Source: Styela clava (Eukaryota; Chordata; Ascidiacea; Stolidobranchia; Styelidae). From it: a stretch of DNA of 64,000 bases. This document shows, one piece after another, positions 60,610-64,000 of the stretch. Position 1 is the first letter of the stretch, and the number at the start of each line of letters is the position of its first letter. The stretch covers positions 13,731,135-13,795,134 of the forward strand of contig NC_135255.1 of NCBI RefSeq assembly GCF_964204865.1, in the 5' to 3' direction. The position numbers and the translations under genes were made by a program. The notes under the pieces were generated by a model. That model saw nothing but the letters and a program-made list of their open reading frames with translations, was not told the origin of the DNA and did not search any database.

Positions 60610-62700
60610 CCTTAAGTTACATTAAAATGTGAACGAAAATGATATTTGATATATTCTTCTGCTTTGTATGGGATTTGAGTAAGGTATGATCAGGGGCGAG
60701 CTAAACTTTTCTGTTGTGTTGTGTGGCGAGATTCTGATAATGATGCCCCTATTCCTCACTTCAAAGGTAATTCGGGGGATAAACAAATTCTAGATGTTCT
60801 TATACATAATAAATGAATAAATTAAAGGTCACGTAGACGAGTTCATTGGCAGAAAAGGGAAGTCAGCAATTGCTGAGTGTAAGAAGGATATACGCCGGAT
60901 AGTTTTAGTTATTGTAATAGTGCAAGGATGCCATTTACCGTTGCATTTCAAGTTATGTCGCTAGTTGACCAAATCGATTGTCGAACAAAAGTAATATAAT
61001 CAAAAATAATATAATACAAGAAACTTCAACTTCGTCACGAGTTTTGCAACAAATAGTGAATACTTTAGCATTTTCTGACTTTGGATGTCGACAGTCGTAA
61101 CGGGTAGCGTTGGCTGGGAGGTTGAATATGGATTGATGACTGCAATAGATTGCTACTCTAGGTGGCGGCTTCGGGAATGAATTCTCGTCGCAAATATTCT
61201 ATCACGGATTCTTATATGGTGTGACAAACTACTCCCGTGACTATCTTGAATCACATATTATACCCATTAAATAATAATTAAAAGAAGGAACAGTGGGTGA
61301 ACTCAAAACATGGCATTTATTCATGGAGTCGTCGCGTTCCAGTATATTTAAAAGATAGTGCAAGGAAACAACTGTAACTTTGTTTATGTGTTGCATGTGT
61401 ATCAATATATAAAATTTTACTTTTACAAAGTTCCGTCTCACCTGCAACGAGCTTTACCTACAAAACTATGTGTGGAAAGGTGGTATTGGAGGCGTTAAGA
61501 AGCACTCATGATCATTTGAAAATATCAATACGAGTCCTCCCATGTCATTTCTCATGGCCTGCTTTAATCACCAAAATTGTTATGATTTCTTCAATGGCGT
61601 GTGGTCTTATTTTATAACGTATAAACTAGAAAAAAATTAATAATGCCACTTGAAGGTGGGTACATATAATAAACTACGCACGCGATGTTACATTTATTTA
61701 TTTAAGAATAGTAATAGGTATGAATATGAATTATGCGCTTATGAATAATTTATAACGATCTACAAATTTAGTATGTCCTCATAAAAAGGACAATAGTTTG
61801 TATGATCAGAATGCCCATAATTATGAAGACAATTTTGCTAATAGTTATGGTGACGATAATGACTTCGATAAACTTTAACCAACTCCACGTTACATATCCA
61901 ACAAACCATATAGCGTAAAAAAAATTAATGAATTCTGGCACTACAATATATTATCTAAACTTATTAATAAGTTCCCAGAAAGGGTATTTCTATCAGGTCA
62001 CATTAGTTGTATCGCAGAGCCATGATAAAAAACACTTAGCTACATGCGTTTTTCGAAGCAGCCTCATTACTGGGAATAAAATAGAATTTTTGACTATTCA
62101 CGGTTAGATTTCAAGTATATTTTTATCCGTATAATACAGGTTAAAGTACAGGTGTTCTATACTATTGGAATAATTTTCAGTTGACTGGAGATTAAACAAT
62201 TATAAATTGGCAAGCAGATCAAACAGAACACAAGTGAATTCGTCAAGCTCAAGTATTAAAGAAAATTCTAGATTCCAGTGGCGGTTGCCCCTGATGCCTT
62301 TCTAATGTGAGTGAGCCAAGATCAAATGCAAAGTTTAGTATTTGCCAAAAAGTGAAAGATCATTTAATTACAAAATTAATACTGAGGAGTTGCTTATTTA
62401 CTGATGCTTGAAACTCTGTCTTTACATAACCTTACCTTTCTTTGAACTTCAAATTTCCGTAAGAAGGGTAATATTTGTTCGGATACGAAATACCGCGTCA
62501 AATCATTTTGCAGCTAACAAGTAATGTTGTAAGTTTTTTTCTTAATTAAAGGAGCAATGATTCACTAAAAATATTCTCACGAAATGTGAACAACAAAGGA
62601 AAGATTTACAAAAACAATACCCAATAGAAATTAAGCTATTTAAATATACCAAATATTGGAAGAACAATTTCTCAAAAGAAGCCTTCCACTGAGTTTTTGT
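60610..62700. other. Intergenic; one signal-peptide-like short frame
   Basis: At 61823-61918 a 31-codon frame starts MKTILLIVMVTIMTSINF, like a signal peptide of the secreted genes nearby, but it meets a stop with no convincing donor. It may be a decayed first exon. AATAAA at 60809 and about 60816 probably serves the 59.4 kb gene. Nothing else is recognised. Confidence 0.35.
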
Positions 62701-62716
62701 TTTTCTCCATTCCAAG

Positions 62717-64000
62717 ATGATGGATATGCATTTGCCTGGGACGCCTGTTGCCATAGATATGGATGACGAATTACAGGTATTTTTTTTTGTGATATCGCTG
62801 ATTCTTTCTTTTTAACAATTAATTTTTTAACAATATGTTCATCGGCTATCGGTTGGATCATTCTGGTTTGTCTAATAATCCTAGAATGGGACTAGGTACA
62901 GGAAGAATGGTTGAACCTCGTCTATTAACTATTATATTGTTATAGAAGAGTATGAAATTTATCTCAAGATAGGTAAGCTGATATGACGTCACACTCAAAC
63001 CACGACTAAGTTTATGTTTAGCTGGCCAGTTCTAGTTGAACGTGACTGGAAAGCGCACTTGTCGCATTTTACAACCAACAGTAGTTTGTATATGTTTTGA
63101 GGGGCATTTTCAGAAAATTATTATAATATTCATAACTTAATGAAAGATTTAGGTATACAAATTTGTTCATGTTGATAAACACATCCTACAGATATGAAAC
63201 AAAATAAATTTCTACACTCCGCGAAAGTGTCTTTATTTCTTATTATCGGGATAATGAAGATACTGATTAATTTTAAATACCGAACTAGGAGTGAATCTCA
63301 ATCTTGACAGAACTCCTGCCTTCGTGAATTAAAAAGGACTTATTTGTACCCCACACAGTTATGCCACGGAGTTGCTAATAACAAAACACTTTCGCTATCA
63401 ATAGTTTAATTCCCATCGACGCGAAGAGATCAATTATAGTATATTAACCTATGTTTCCGCAGGAACTGGATGATGAAATTAATCGACCACCGAGTTCACA
63501 CTCGTCTGTATCAATTCCTTCATTACCGTCTGGATCACGACCTTCCACAGGAAAATCTTCACATCCATCGAACAATATGTCACCAAGATCTACGCCGCTG
63601 CCATCTTCTATGTCAAACAAATCGATTCCGAAGTTCCCTAGGTCAACAACCCCGATGTCTGCAGCTGCTTCGAGGCCGCCAAGCAGCCAGATTTCTAAAT
63701 CAGTAAAATCCTCTCAATTTTTGCGACCAATGACAGCAGCGTCAAGCGGGTCTTCTTCGTCTTCGTCTTCTTCTCCGCATGTCACCGATTCTCAGTCAGC
63801 AAGTCCCCGTCCACCAAATACAAAATCTTCTGTATCTCTGCGATCGTTTGCTGATTCACTCTTTCAACTGCCAAAATCTGCGTCACGAGCCGCGTCTCAA
63901 AGACCACCAACCGCTGGTTCTCGTCCAACAACCTCAGAATCGCGAAAATCAAGCACCAAGTCCAATTCCGGATCGAGCACTGGATCCATGGGATCGAGGT
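62717..64000 (+). CDS. Ser/Pro-rich protein, N-terminal part (continues beyond window)
   Basis: Exon 1 62717-62776 (phase 0, GTATTT donor) encodes MMDMHLPGTPVAIDMDDELQ. Exon 2 starts at 63463 after TTTCCGCAG and is open to the end of the window (179 codons). An in-frame stop lies 27 bases upstream of the ATG, so this start is well fixed. The acidic DDELQ.ELDDEIN junction is followed by a long disordered region rich in Ser, Pro and basic residues (SIPSLP, RSTPLPSS, RPPSSQ, a run of eight Ser, SRPTTSESRKS), with many SP/SR motifs suited to phosphorylation. There is no signal peptide and no folded domain yet, so a cytoplasmic, cytoskeletal or nuclear protein is likely. The identity must lie in the part not shown. 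Confidence 0.7.

Noticed and set aside
61823-61918. 31-codon frame resembling a signal-peptide exon
   Set aside because: The start resembles those of nearby secreted genes, but there is no good donor and no downstream exon, so it is kept only as a possible relic.

Overview
The window is AT-rich animal DNA with split genes, short GT-AG introns (about 0.1-1.4 kb), many small genes and heavy decoration by non-autonomous DNA transposons. The protein complement (a Wee1 kinase, a membrane-anchored P-loop sulfotransferase-like protein, a claudin-like cluster, small secreted proteins) and compact gene structure suggest an invertebrate deuterostome, most likely a tunicate/ascidian. That assignment is inference; no diagnostic marker was found.

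Layout. 1-5.6 kb: no gene recognised. 5.6-9.8 kb: a small GC-richer promoter-like island, then a four-exon wee1 gene on +. 10.6-12.5 kb: hAT-type debris, including a 1.4 kb element with an 8-bp target duplication. 13.2-15.9 kb: a four-exon sulfotransferase-like gene on +, with a probable GC-AG intron and a hAT relic in its last intron. 17.8-19.6 kb: a three-exon secreted Thr/Glu-rich, mucin-like protein on -. 24.4-33.1 kb: a tandem claudin-like cluster on +, with two intact four-exon genes (217 and 222 aa) flanking a decayed third copy. 34.5-39.6 kb: two related small secreted-protein genes inside a roughly 4 kb-spaced duplication. 49.0-51.6 kb: a second secreted Thr-rich gene on -. 55.6-60.6 kb: two more small secreted proteins on +, sharing intron phases (0, then 2) with the 38.7 kb gene and carrying basic cleavage-like sites. 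62.7 kb to the end: the start of a Ser/Pro-rich gene that continues past the window.

The most striking structure is at 41.5-48.4 kb. A roughly 0.42 kb segment is duplicated in tandem. The first copy is uninterrupted. The second is split twice: by a 203-bp MITE with a 9-bp target duplication, and by a roughly 5.8 kb insert bounded by inverted TACGGTAGTTAA-type ends that carries a roughly 3 kb satellite array (period about 95 bp) and a snap-back repeat. The first copy therefore records both pre-insertion sites.

The genes do not form one pathway. Wee1 is a housekeeping cell-cycle kinase. The claudin-like, mucin-like and small secreted genes look like lineage-restricted secreted or surface products that arose by local duplication. 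All splice models were built by hand from reading-frame continuity and splice consensus, without alignments or transcripts.
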